From: Roseibium aestuarii | GTDB taxonomy: Bacteria > Pseudomonadota > Alphaproteobacteria > Rhizobiales > Stappiaceae | Direction: 5' to 3' | Assembly (NCBI RefSeq): GCF_008477545.1 | Contig: NZ_VORA01000001.1 | Span: forward strand, 1,674,001 to 1,738,000 | DNA: 64,000 nucleotides | Shown: positions 9,405-17,977 of the stretch, piece by piece | Position numbering within the stretch: the stretch's first letter is position 1 | How the letters are laid out: each line of letters opens with the position of its first letter | The notes under the pieces: generated by a model | Database searches by the model: none | What the model saw: the letters and a program-made list of their open reading frames with translations, nothing else | What the model was told of the DNA's origin: nothing | Made by a program: the position numbers and the translations under genes

Positions 9405-10214
9405 ATGAGCGACAGGTTGCGGATCAGGATCCTGGGATGCGGGTCGTCGGGCGGTGTTCCGCGCATCGGCAATGACTGGGGCGCCTGCGATCCGCTCAAC
9501 CCGCGCAACCGTCGCCTGCGCTGCTCCCTTCTGGTGGAGCGGGTCTCCGCACAAGGGGTGACGCGGGTGCTGATCGACACGGGGCCGGACCTGCGCGAGC
9601 AGATGCTGACCGCCGATGTGCCGGCGCTCGATGCGGTGCTCTACACCCATTCCCACGCCGATCACCTGCACGGGATCGACGATCTGCGCCAGTTCGCCAT
9701 GCTGCAGCGCCAGCGCATGCCGGTCTACATGGACGACCGCACCTATCGCGGGTCGCTCCGGGCCTTCAGCTACTGTTTCGAGACCCCGGCGGGCTCCTCC
9801 TATCCGCCGATCCTAGATCGGCACAGGCTGGAGGCGGGCGAAACCACGATCATCGACGGGCGCGGCGGGCCCATCGACTTCCTGCCCATCGAGGTGGAGC
9901 ACGGCGAAATTCCGGCCCTTGGCTTCCGCATTCGCGACATTGCCTATCTGCCGGATGTTTCCGGGATCCCGGCAGCCGCGGCTCCCGCCTTCGCCGATCT
10001 TCAGCTCTGGATCCTCGATTGCCTGCGCCCCACGCCGCACCCGAGCCACTTCCACCTGGAACAGGCTCTCGGCTGGATCGAACGCATGTCGCCGCGCGAG
10101 GCGGTTCTGACCAACCTGCACAATTCGCTCGATCACGACGATCTGGATGCGATGACCCCGGCCCATGTGCGCCCGGCCCATGACATGATGCTTCTGGAAT
10201 TTCCGATCGACTGA
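9405..10214 (+). CDS. Metallo-beta-lactamase-fold hydrolase (PhnP-like)
   Basis: This 269-residue soluble enzyme has the MBL-fold signature HSHADH (near residue 82) that binds two metal ions. It opens with LGCGSSGGVPR, typical of the RNase Z/PhnP-like phosphodiesterase branch. The substrate is unknown; PhnP-type proteins cleave cyclic phosphodiesters, but no phn genes are nearby. The ATG at 9405 follows GAGGGAGAG. It lies 10 bp after tatD and is probably its operon partner. Confidence 0.88.
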   Translation: MSDRLRIRILGCGSSGGVPRIGNDWGACDPLNPRNRRLRCSLLVERVSAQGVTRVLIDTGPDLREQMLTADVPALDAVLYTHSHADHLHGIDDLRQFAMLQRQRMPVYMDDRTYRGSLRAFSYCFETPAGSSYPPILDRHRLEAGETTIIDGRGGPIDFLPIEVEHGEIPALGFRIRDIAYLPDVSGIPAAAAPAFADLQLWILDCLRPTPHPSHFHLEQALGWIERMSPREAVLTNLHNSLDHDDLDAMTPAHVRPAHDMMLLEFPID

Positions 10215-10247
10215 CCGGAGCCGGGCGGCTCACAGGCTTGGGAAGGG

Positions 10248-10904
10248 TCAGCCCTTCACGCCATAGGCGGCGAGGAAGACCTTGACGGCCGCGTCCACAT
10301 TTCGGTGGATCTCCGCTTCGGTGAAGCTGTGCTGGGGCATGAAGAGCGCCTGACGGATCATCCAGGAGCCGCAGAGGTCGGCGAACTGGCTGGCGGCGAT
10401 GCCGGCATCCTCGCATTGCAATTCGCCGCGGCGGATGCGCGCCTCGATGAGGGCGGTCAGCTGACGCCGCCCCGCCTTGGGCCCCGCCTCGAAGAGCAGC
10501 GCTCCGAATTCCGGAAACTTCTCGGTTGCGCCAAGCACCATGCGCAGGGTCGAGAGTTTCTCCGGGCGCAGGAACTTGCGCAGATAGAGCAGGCCGATTT
10601 CCCGCAGCAGGGTTTCCACCGGCTGGTCTTCGAGCCCTTCCGCGGTGGCCGTATCGGCCTGATGGATCCGTTCCTCCAGAATCAGCGCCTTGAACAAGTC
10701 TTCCTTGTTCTGGAAATAGACATAGAGGGTGCCCTTCGACACCCCGGCCGCCCGCGCGATCTGGTCCATCGAGGCCCCATCGAACCCCTTGGCGCGAAAG
10801 ACGTCCCGAGCACCGGACAGGATCTGGCGACGCTTGGGCGTGTCCTTGTCCGGCGCGTCCGCGTCGTTCGGGGCAGGGGTCTGCGTGTCGCTGTCGAGGG
10901 CCAT
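10248..10904 (-). CDS. TetR/AcrR-family repressor of the adjacent efflux pair
   Basis: The 218-residue protein has an N-terminal TetR helix-turn-helix (FDGASMDQIARAAGVSKGTLY followed by VYFQNKEDLF, about residues 47-80) and a ligand-binding helical C-terminus of AcrR/AefR type. The ATG at 10904 is preferred over the upstream ATG at 10988 because it places the helix-turn-helix at the usual distance from the N-terminus. It is transcribed divergently from the HlyD/EmrA gene, and a palindrome lies in the shared upstream region, so it probably represses efflux and possibly itself. Confidence 0.88.
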   Translation of the reverse strand: MALDSDTQTPAPNDADAPDKDTPKRRQILSGARDVFRAKGFDGASMDQIARAAGVSKGTLYVYFQNKEDLFKALILEERIHQADTATAEGLEDQPVETLLREIGLLYLRKFLRPEKLSTLRMVLGATEKFPEFGALLFEAGPKAGRRQLTALIEARIRRGELQCEDAGIAASQFADLCGSWMIRQALFMPQHSFTEAEIHRNVDAAVKVFLAAYGVKG

Positions 10905-11119
10905 GATGGCGAATTCCCGTGATGTGGCGGCGGTCAGGGACCGTCGGTGACAATGCGGGAGGCCGCGTCTGTCGGCAACCCCATGCATCGTGAAGCGTTC
11001 TTGTGTCGGCGGCGCTCGGCAGCCTTGATGGGGCTGACGCGGCGCGACCGGAGCGGGGCCGGCTCACTTGCGCGTTGCGAAATCACTTGCCCTCTCCGGT
11101 TTACTCGCCTATATATGTC

Positions 11120-11142
11120 ATTGACCGAACCGTTCAGTCAAT
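11120..11142. promoter_or_regulatory. TetR-type operator upstream of emrA-like gene
   Basis: Arms ATTGACCGAAC (11120-11130) and GTTCAGTCAAT (11132-11142) form an inverted repeat around one central base with a single mismatch. Such 10-11-bp arms are typical of TetR/AcrR dimer sites. It lies about 130 bp before the chosen start of the efflux gene, next to a TATATA-like segment at 11110-11116. This makes it the likely operator of the divergent repressor. Confidence 0.75.
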
Positions 11143-11269
11143 TTCTTTTCCCGATGACGGTTCCCGACACATTCCCGGACCCAAAGCGTCCCGATCCCTC
11201 GGAGAAGGGGATACACGCCTCTCAAGAGAGGCTGTCGCGCGTGGTCCCGACGTTGAAAGCAATCGATCC

Positions 11270-12412
11270 GTGGCAGAAGAAACCGCAAATCCGTCCGACG
11301 CCAGCACTGGCGCCGCGCCCGTCGCTCCGAAGAAGAAAAAGGGCAAGGGCCGCATCGTACTCGCCGTGATCCTGCTCGCCGGCGTGAGTGCCGGTGCCTA
11401 TGAGGGCCACGCCTGGTGGACCCACGGCCGCTTCATGGAAACGACCGATGACGCCTATGTGAGCGCCGACATCACCACCGTTCTTTCCAAGGTCTCCGGC
11501 TATGTGGCCGAGGTCTCGGGCGCGGACAACCGCATGGTCAAGGCTGGCGACGTTCTGATCCGCATCGACGACGGCGATTACAAGCTGGCGGTCCAGCAGG
11601 CTCGCAACAGCCTCTCCTCCGCCGAGGCGACCGTGGAGCGGATCGGCGATCAGATCTCTGCCGCCGAAGTCTCGGTGACCCAGGCCGAGGCCGCCCTGCG
11701 CGCCGCCGAATCTGCCCATGAAGAGGCGCGCCTCACCTTCGACCGGCAGACCCGTCTGACCAGTTCCAACGTGACCAGCCAGGCGACCCTCGACACGGCC
11801 CGCACCGGCCTGCAGAGCGCCAAGGCCAACGAGGACCAGGCCCGCGCCGCCGTGTCCCTGGCCAAGGCCAATGTGGACGTGCTGCGTGGCCAGCAGAAGG
11901 AAGCGACCCAGGCTGTTGCGACCGCCCGCACGGCGCTGGAAAAGGCCGAGCGGGATCTGGAGTTCACCGTGGTGCGCGCGCCCGTCGACGGCATCGTCGG
12001 CAACCGGGCGGCCCAGATCGGTTCCTTCCTCCAGGCCGGCAGCCGCGTGGCCGCCATCGTGCCGATCCAGGACGCCCATATCGACGCCAATTTCAAGGAA
12101 ACCCAGCTCGACGAGATCCGTCAGGGTGCCGAGGTGGACATCGCCATCGACGCCTATCCGGATGCGAAGCTGCATGGGCGGGTGGAGAGCATTTCGCCGG
12201 CCACCGGCTCGGTCTTCTCGCTGCTGCCGTCAGAGAATGCGACCGGAAACTTCACCAAGGTCGTCCAGCGCGTCCCCGTGAAGATCACCGTCGACCCGGC
12301 CGATGTGGAGCGCTACCCGCTGCGCGCCGGCATGTCGGTCATCGTCGAAGTGGACAAGCGCACCGGTGAGACTCGCGAAGGTGACGGCGCCGAGGTGGCC
12401 CTGCGCAATTGA
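11270..12412 (+). CDS. HlyD/EmrA-family efflux periplasmic adaptor
   Basis: The product is a membrane-fusion protein linking an inner-membrane drug pump to an outer-membrane channel. One N-terminal transmembrane helix follows a KKKKGKGR basic stretch (about residues 21-45). The biotinyl-lipoyl half motifs (VSGYVAEVSGADN and VRAPVDGIVGNRA) flank a long alpha-helical coiled coil (about residues 105-225) and a beta-barrel follows. The frame is open back to 11003, but that start would include the operator palindrome in the coding region. GTG 11270 gives a typical 380-residue EmrA and is preferred. The MFS pump follows 57 bp later. Confidence 0.9.
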   Translation: MAEETANPSDASTGAAPVAPKKKKGKGRIVLAVILLAGVSAGAYEGHAWWTHGRFMETTDDAYVSADITTVLSKVSGYVAEVSGADNRMVKAGDVLIRIDDGDYKLAVQQARNSLSSAEATVERIGDQISAAEVSVTQAEAALRAAESAHEEARLTFDRQTRLTSSNVTSQATLDTARTGLQSAKANEDQARAAVSLAKANVDVLRGQQKEATQAVATARTALEKAERDLEFTVVRAPVDGIVGNRAAQIGSFLQAGSRVAAIVPIQDAHIDANFKETQLDEIRQGAEVDIAIDAYPDAKLHGRVESISPATGSVFSLLPSENATGNFTKVVQRVPVKITVDPADVERYPLRAGMSVIVEVDKRTGETREGDGAEVALRN

Positions 12413-12469
12413 GCGCAAGTCCGCCCCTGACGCGAACCATGCGCCAAGAGACCCAGAAGAAGACAGATC

Positions 12470-14041
12470 ATGTCCGCACCCACAGCCCCAGCCGCTCCCG
12501 CCAGCACCGCGATTGACGGGCGCAAGCTCTTCACCTTCCTCTGCATGGTCTTCGGCATGTTCATGGCGATCCTGGACATCCAGATCGTCTCGGCGTCCCT
12601 GCCGGAGATCCAGGCGGGCCTCGGGGCCTCGCAGGACGATATCGCCTGGGTGCAGACGGCCTATCTGATCGCCGAAGTGATCATGATCCCGCTGTCGGGC
12701 TATCTCTCGCGGATGCTGTCGACCCGCTGGATGTTTGCCTTCTCGGCCGCCGGGTTCACCCTCATGAGCCTGATGTGCGCGACGGCCACGACGATCGAGG
12801 AAATGATCGTCTGGCGCGCGCTGCAGGGCTTCATCGGCGGCGGCATGATCCCGACGGTCTTTGCCTCGGCGTATCTGATCTTTCCCCGCGAGAAATTCTC
12901 CATCGTTTCACCGCTGATCGGCCTGGTTGCCACGCTCGCGCCCACCATCGGGCCGACGCTCGGAGGATATCTCACCGAGCTTGCCTCCTGGCACTGGCTT
13001 TTCCTGATCAACGTGGTGCCTGGCATCTTCGTGACGATTGCCGCCGTGACGCTGATCGACTTCGACGAGCCGGACCTCTCTCTCTTCGACAAGTTCGACT
13101 GGACCGGCTTTGCCGCCATGGCGGTGTTCCTGGGAAGCCTCGAATTCGTGCTGGAGGAGGGGGCTGGCGAAGACTGGTTCCAGAGCGAGGAAATCCTGCT
13201 CTTCACGCTCTGCTGCGTGTCGGCCGGGGTGCTGTTCTTCTGGCGCGCCTTCACGGCGGAAGAGCCTGTGGTGGACCTCAGGGCCTTCTCCAACAAGAAC
13301 TTCGCCATGGGCAGCCTCTTCAGCTTCACCATGGGCATCGGGCTCTATGGCCTGACCTATCTCTATCCGGTCTATCTGAGTGCCGTGCGCGACTATTCCT
13401 CCCTGCAGATCGGGGAGACCATGTTCGTCACCGGCGTGGCCATGTTCCTGACGGCACCGATCGCCGGTCGCCTGATGCAGGTAATGGATCCGCGCCTGAT
13501 GATGGGCCTCGGCTTTTCCGGTTTCGCCCTGGGCACCTGGATGGTCACGGACCTGACCCATGACTGGGATTTCTGGGAGCTGTTCGTGCCGCAGATCCTG
13601 CGCGGCGTGTCGCTGATGATCTGCATGGTGCCGATCAACAACATCGCGCTTGGCATGCTGCCGCCACAGATGATCAAGAACGCCTCGGGCCTGTTCAACC
13701 TGACCCGAAATCTGGGCGGGGCCGTGGGCCTGGCGATCATCGGGACGCTACTGACCAAGCGCGAGGACTTCCATTACGCCCGCCTGAGCGAGAGCCTGAA
13801 CTGGGCCCGGCAAACCGTCAATGAAACCAAGACGTTGATGGATCACACCTTTTCCTCGCTGGGGGATGCGGCGGATATTGCCAGCCTGAAGGCCCTGTCC
13901 GGCATGGTGACGCGGGAATCCTTCGTCATGGCCTTTGCCGACATCTTCCTGCTGCTGACCGGGCTTTTCCTTCTTCTGCTGCTGGCGCTGTTCCTTGTCG
14001 AAAAGCCGAAAATGGGGGCTGGCGGCGGCGGCGGTCACTAG
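12470..14041 (+). CDS. DHA2-family MFS multidrug efflux transporter (EmrB/QacA type)
   Basis: This 523-residue inner-membrane proton-coupled drug exporter has about 14 predicted transmembrane helices, as expected for DHA2. Helix 1 contains MAILDIQIVSASLPEI, the usual family motif (D near residue 38), and GPTLGGYL in helix 5 is the antiporter motif C. A Gly-rich cytosolic tail ends the protein. With the preceding adaptor it forms an EmrAB-type pump; no outer-membrane factor is encoded beside it, so it probably borrows a TolC-like channel. Confidence 0.94.
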   Translation: MSAPTAPAAPASTAIDGRKLFTFLCMVFGMFMAILDIQIVSASLPEIQAGLGASQDDIAWVQTAYLIAEVIMIPLSGYLSRMLSTRWMFAFSAAGFTLMSLMCATATTIEEMIVWRALQGFIGGGMIPTVFASAYLIFPREKFSIVSPLIGLVATLAPTIGPTLGGYLTELASWHWLFLINVVPGIFVTIAAVTLIDFDEPDLSLFDKFDWTGFAAMAVFLGSLEFVLEEGAGEDWFQSEEILLFTLCCVSAGVLFFWRAFTAEEPVVDLRAFSNKNFAMGSLFSFTMGIGLYGLTYLYPVYLSAVRDYSSLQIGETMFVTGVAMFLTAPIAGRLMQVMDPRLMMGLGFSGFALGTWMVTDLTHDWDFWELFVPQILRGVSLMICMVPINNIALGMLPPQMIKNASGLFNLTRNLGGAVGLAIIGTLLTKREDFHYARLSESLNWARQTVNETKTLMDHTFSSLGDAADIASLKALSGMVTRESFVMAFADIFLLLTGLFLLLLLALFLVEKPKMGAGGGGGH

Positions 14042-14073
14042 AAATGGCCGTCGTCAGTGCCTAGCCTTGCGCC

Positions 14074-14649
14074 ATGGATGAAACCGCCCGCAAGACCACC
14101 AGACCGAGACGTGTTCCGCGTCTGCCGACCGAAGACCGCCTGACCCGGCAGGCGCTGCATTATCTCGACCGCTATGCCTCGTCTGCGGCCAATCTGCGGC
14201 GGGTGCTGGAGCGCAAGGTGCTCAAGGCCTGTCAGGCCCATGACAAGGATCCGGCGGACTATGCCGCGCTCCTCGATGCGGTGATCGCCAAATGCGAGCG
14301 CTCGGGCGTCGTCAACGACATGGCCTATGCGGAGGCCAAGCTTGCCAGCGCCAGGCGCAAGGGTGAATCCCGCTCGCGACTGTCTGCAAGGCTCGCCTCC
14401 AAGGGCGTGGACCGCACGCTGATCGATCAGGTGCTGGAGGCCGATGACACGCCGGAACAGGAAACCGCGCGGATCTTTGCCCGGCGCCGCAGGCTCGGAC
14501 CTTATCGCAAGAGCGGTGATCGTTCGGCATCGCGAGACCGGGATCTTGCGGCCATGTGCCGGGCGGGTTTCGGCTTCGGCGTAGCGAAGGACATTATCGA
14601 TGGTGATGGCGACGATGATGCGGAGCACGACACCAGCTTCCAGAGCTAG
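14074..14649 (+). CDS. recX: RecX-family regulatory protein
   Basis: RecX binds RecA filaments and modulates strand exchange and the SOS response. The 191-residue protein shows the tandem three-helix RecX repeats: ALHYLDRYASSAANLRRVL near residue 27, VVNDMAYAEAKLASARRKGESRSRLSARLASKGV in the middle, and a more diverged third repeat. recA is not adjacent here, which is common in alphaproteobacteria. The acidic C-terminal tail (DGDGDDDAEHD) is a local feature. Confidence 0.88.
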   Translation: MDETARKTTRPRRVPRLPTEDRLTRQALHYLDRYASSAANLRRVLERKVLKACQAHDKDPADYAALLDAVIAKCERSGVVNDMAYAEAKLASARRKGESRSRLSARLASKGVDRTLIDQVLEADDTPEQETARIFARRRRLGPYRKSGDRSASRDRDLAAMCRAGFGFGVAKDIIDGDGDDDAEHDTSFQS

Positions 14650-14979
14650 GAGGCGTCGGGGCAGTCATTGTCGCTCCATCTGAGCGAGAGAACTCCACGC
14701 CACAGGGCGAGCCGCGCTTTCAGAACCGCAGCCTTCCTGCAGCCAGCATTCAATCAGATATGTTCCATAATCTACATTATGCGATATACGTGTATGCAAG
14801 TGCCGCTGTGGCGTTGGTCCCACCTGTCGTCGCTCGATCTGTTCGATTGCGGCTTTCCGATGTGCGGTCGACCGGTATTGAAGCGCTGCGTGGAAACTGG
14901 CATAGGACAGCCCTGTGAGGACGACCTCCCCAATCCGGATTGCTCTTGCCGGGACGACCCGGCGCTGTTGAGGCTCCTC
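14650..14979. other. 330-bp intergenic region before the PACE gene
   Basis: No gene is supported. The centre (about 14750-14810) is markedly AT-richer than the surroundings and holds an inverted repeat CATAAT-ctac-ATTATG at 14766-14781, a plausible promoter or operator area for the downstream transporter. Confidence 0.4.
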
Positions 14980-15429
14980 ATGCGCTCACCGTTAGACCGG
15001 CTGCGTCACACGCTCAGTTTCGAGATCGTGGCCCTCGTCATCATCATTCCCCTCGGCAGCGCCGTCTTTCATTTGCCGAGCGGTGATGTCGGCGTCGTTG
15101 GAATCGTGAGCGCGACCCTCGCGACGCTCTGGAACTACGCCTACAATGTCGCCTTTGACGTTGCGCTCCAGAGGCTTTGCGGCACGACGCTCAAGTCGCT
15201 CGGGCTGCGCGTGCTGCATGCGCTTCTCTTCGAGCTCGGACTGCTCGTCGTCCTGATCCCGTTCATTGCCTGGTATCTGGCGGTGCCGCTCTTCGAGGCC
15301 TTCCTGATGGATGCGGCTTTGACTGTTTTCTATGTGGTCTACGGGTTTTCCTTCAATTGGGCCTATGATCGGCTGTTTCCTCTGGCCGAATGGGACTTGC
15401 CGCCAAACGAGTCGAAGACTCCAAATTAA
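14980..15429 (+). CDS. PACE-family (AceI-like) multidrug efflux transporter
   Basis: The 149-residue membrane protein has four transmembrane helices arranged as two bacterial transmembrane-pair domains. Both halves contain the family-typical segment: LWNYAYNVAFD near residue 44 and FSFNWAYDRLFP near residue 124. RHTLSFE near the N-terminus carries the conserved Glu important for proton coupling in AceI. PACE proteins export chlorhexidine, acriflavine or short diamines. The ATG at 14980 follows TTGAGG. No LysR regulator is adjacent, which is unusual for this family. Confidence 0.9.
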   Translation: MRSPLDRLRHTLSFEIVALVIIIPLGSAVFHLPSGDVGVVGIVSATLATLWNYAYNVAFDVALQRLCGTTLKSLGLRVLHALLFELGLLVVLIPFIAWYLAVPLFEAFLMDAALTVFYVVYGFSFNWAYDRLFPLAEWDLPPNESKTPN

Positions 15430-15444
15430 ATAACTGAATTTATT

Positions 15445-16569
15445 TTATATTCCCTCTCGCCCCTTGCCGGTCAGCAGGGCGACGAGCGGCTGATCGGTCG
15501 GGACCTTGCCTTCTGCCGCCAGATCCCGCAGGGCGATGACCGAGACCACCGCGCTGCGCTCCAGATCGAGTCCTTCGGAGAGGAAGCGCAGGCGCATGGC
15601 TTCGGCCACCTCGCCGCTGACCGAGGTCGCCAGTCCCTGGGTCGCCCTCACGGCCCGGATCGACTGGAAGGTCGTGGTGCCACCGCCGATGGCCGGAAGC
15701 AGTGCCGCATCGCCCTCGATTTCTGCGCTGACTGGCCACACGCCGGAAAGGATCTGCGCCGTGCGCGGAAAGGGATCCACGGCAACAAGACGCGGCAGCG
15801 TGCCCCCCTCGCCTGCGATCTCCGCCAGACCATAGGCAATGCCCGCCAGAACATCACCCCGGCAATGGGGCACCGCAATGGCTGCGGGCAGCCGGCCTTC
15901 GAGCTGGTCGCGGATCTCATGGGCAATGGCCTTGTAGCCCTCGATGCCGAAGGGGCTGGAGCCCACGGCCGGAAGCGCGAAATTGGTAGCCGCATAGACG
16001 CCCGGATCTTCAACCCTCTGCTCCATCCAGTGCCAGCGCTCGATGCCTGTCTCGAAGACGAGACAGCGGGCGCCGAGCTCTTCGAGCTCCTGACGGTAGC
16101 TGTCGATGATGGCGGCGCTGATAGCAATTTCGCAGGCGAGACCCGCAGCACGGGCATAGGCGGCAAGCGACACCCCGGCATTGCCCGAGGACGCGGCGAT
16201 CACCGTGTGATAGCCGGCGGCCTTGGCCCGGGCCACGCTCTGGGCGCTGCAGCGATCCTTGTGGGAACCTGTCGGGTTTTGAAACTCGCATTTCAGCCGG
16301 ATGTCGAGCCCCCCGGCGATGGAGGGCGGACAGGCGATCAGCGCCGTGTTGCCCGGGGTCAGCGTCCCGAAGTCACAAGAATAGGGCACAGCCGCCTCGG
16401 AAGCGGTGCCATGCCGCCCTTCCCCGTATCGGGCGCGCAGGTTCGCCGGGGAGCCGCTTTCCCAGCAGGAGGGGCAGCCGCGGAACCAGTCGCCCACCGG
16501 ATGGAGCGTGTCGCAGCGCAGACAGGAGAACCCCGCAAGATCCGGCGAGAGAACGGGTTCGATGGGCAT
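15445..16569 (-). CDS. Threonine-synthase-like PLP-dependent enzyme
   Basis: This fold-type II PLP enzyme has 374 residues from ATG 16569. It opens with a zinc-ribbon-like pair CLRC and CPSC (about residues 16-36). The PLP lysine lies in NPTGSHKDR, the phosphate-binding loop in AASSGNAGVS, and a glycine loop GGGTTTF near residue 300. This resembles threonine synthases with an N-terminal zinc ribbon, which convert O-phosphohomoserine to threonine. Absence of thrA/thrB neighbours makes the exact reaction uncertain; related lyases or racemases remain possible. It converges with the PACE gene with only 15 bp between stops. Confidence 0.75.
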   Translation of the reverse strand: MPIEPVLSPDLAGFSCLRCDTLHPVGDWFRGCPSCWESGSPANLRARYGEGRHGTASEAAVPYSCDFGTLTPGNTALIACPPSIAGGLDIRLKCEFQNPTGSHKDRCSAQSVARAKAAGYHTVIAASSGNAGVSLAAYARAAGLACEIAISAAIIDSYRQELEELGARCLVFETGIERWHWMEQRVEDPGVYAATNFALPAVGSSPFGIEGYKAIAHEIRDQLEGRLPAAIAVPHCRGDVLAGIAYGLAEIAGEGGTLPRLVAVDPFPRTAQILSGVWPVSAEIEGDAALLPAIGGGTTTFQSIRAVRATQGLATSVSGEVAEAMRLRFLSEGLDLERSAVVSVIALRDLAAEGKVPTDQPLVALLTGKGREGI

Positions 16570-16633
16570 GACGTCAGGCCTTTTCAGGAGGGCAGACAGG
16601 ACAGGGAGCAATCGAACAGGACAAGGGAGAGGC

Positions 16634-17104
16634 TCAGTCGAAGCCGCCGCTGCGCATCTTCTTCACCTCGCCGCGCTTCTTTTTCGCATCGAGCCGCCGT
16701 TTCTTGGAGCCAAGGGTCGGCTTGGTGGCCTTGCGGGTCTTCGGCACCACGAGCGCCTGACGCAGGATCTCCAGCAGCCGCTCCAGCGCATCTTCACGGT
16801 TCCGTTCCCGGGTGCGGAACCGGTCGGCCTGGATCAGGATCTCTCCGGCCTGGGTCAGACGGGAGCCGGCGATGCGTGCTGCCCGTTCCTTCACCGGATC
16901 CGATAGGGTGGTGGCGCCGGCAAGATCGAACCAGAGCTGAACGGCGGTGGAGACCTTGTTGACGTTCTGTCCGCCCGGCCCCGAGGCGCGGATGAACTCC
17001 TCGCGCAGGGTCTTTTCCAGAATGATCGTGCGGCCGGACACAGGAATGACGCCTTTGGCCGGCGCCGCCGGGACGGTCTTTGCGGGAGGGGTCTCGCCGG
17101 TCAT
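16634..17104 (-). CDS. arfB: Alternative ribosome-rescue factor (peptidyl-tRNA hydrolase ArfB)
   Basis: ArfB releases peptides from ribosomes stalled on truncated mRNA. The 156-residue protein has the catalytic GGQ motif in ASGPGGQNVNK (near residue 45) and a long, basic C-terminal tail (KKRRLDAKKKRGEVKK) that enters the empty mRNA channel. Both are required features of ArfB/YaeJ. Its start overlaps the stop of the upstream TetR gene by 4 bp (ATGA), indicating coupled translation. Confidence 0.93.
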   Translation of the reverse strand: MTGETPPAKTVPAAPAKGVIPVSGRTIILEKTLREEFIRASGPGGQNVNKVSTAVQLWFDLAGATTLSDPVKERAARIAGSRLTQAGEILIQADRFRTRERNREDALERLLEILRQALVVPKTRKATKPTLGSKKRRLDAKKKRGEVKKMRSGGFD

Positions 17105-17916
17105 CGGGGCACCTCGCTCTCGGCTTCCCGGTCTGCGATGCCTTCCCCGGCCACTTCCCCTTCCCCGACCCCTTCAGCCGGGACGGTTAGGCCGAGCGAG
17201 CTCAGCACCAGATGGAGGACCGAAGTCTCCGCTGCCGCGCGGAACGCCGGATCGCTCAGGTCCTTTCCGGTCACGGCGAGGATCTGCACCTGAAAGTCCG
17301 CGTAGTGCTGGGTGATGGCCCAGATGGAGAGGATCAGGTGGACCGGATCGACCGAAGTAATGCGCCCGGTCTCCACCCAGTGGCGGATCACCCGGGCCTT
17401 GTCCTCGACGAGCGTCTTCAGGTCGGTTTCCAGAACCCGGCGGATCCGGGGCGCTCCACTCATAACCTCATTGGCAAAAAGACGAGATGCATCAGGAGCT
17501 TCCTGAGACATCTTCATCTTTTGACTGATATAGGCGGCAAGCTCCCTCGCCGGATCTCCCTCCGGGTCGAGGCGGCGCAAGGGGCCGAGCCAGACCTCGA
17601 GGATATGGGCGAGCGAGGCCTCGTAGAGGTCCGATTTGGAGGAAAAGTAATAGAGGAGATTCGATTTCGACATGCCGGCGGCGGCCGCCAGCCGGTCCAG
17701 CGTTGTGCCGGAATAGCCATGGCGGGAGAATTCGGCGAGTGCTGCCTCGAGCAGGCGGGCGCGGTTGCGCTCCTGGATGCGGCTGAGGCTGTCGCCGTCT
17801 GCCCCCATGCCGGGGCCGCCGCTTCCCGTTGAGGCTGGGAGCGACGCCACCGGAACGCCCTTGAGGCTGGCCTTCGGGCGGCCGCGGCGGCGCGGCGCCT
17901 TTGCGCGTGTGGTCAT
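17101..17916 (-). CDS. RutR-like TetR-family regulator (copy 1)
   Basis: From ATG 17916 the product is 271 residues. A basic N-terminal tail (RAKAPRRRGRPK) precedes the helix-turn-helix (YSGTTLDRLAAAAGMSKSNL then LYYFSSKSDLY, about residues 70-105). The C-terminal half carries the RutR/YcdC signature WAITQHYADF, also present in the neighbouring regulator, so the two are paralogues. RutR in E. coli senses uracil/thymine and controls pyrimidine use. It lies next to a pyrimidine-catabolic cluster and is coupled to arfB on its 3' side. Which operator it binds is unknown. Confidence 0.85.
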   Translation of the reverse strand: MTTRAKAPRRRGRPKASLKGVPVASLPASTGSGGPGMGADGDSLSRIQERNRARLLEAALAEFSRHGYSGTTLDRLAAAAGMSKSNLLYYFSSKSDLYEASLAHILEVWLGPLRRLDPEGDPARELAAYISQKMKMSQEAPDASRLFANEVMSGAPRIRRVLETDLKTLVEDKARVIRHWVETGRITSVDPVHLILSIWAITQHYADFQVQILAVTGKDLSDPAFRAAAETSVLHLVLSSLGLTVPAEGVGEGEVAGEGIADREAESEVPR

Positions 17917-17977
17917 TCTGGGCCCTGGTCGGAGCGGGCGGCCTTCGGGGACGGCCCGGTTGAGTCGGAGGTCTTGC

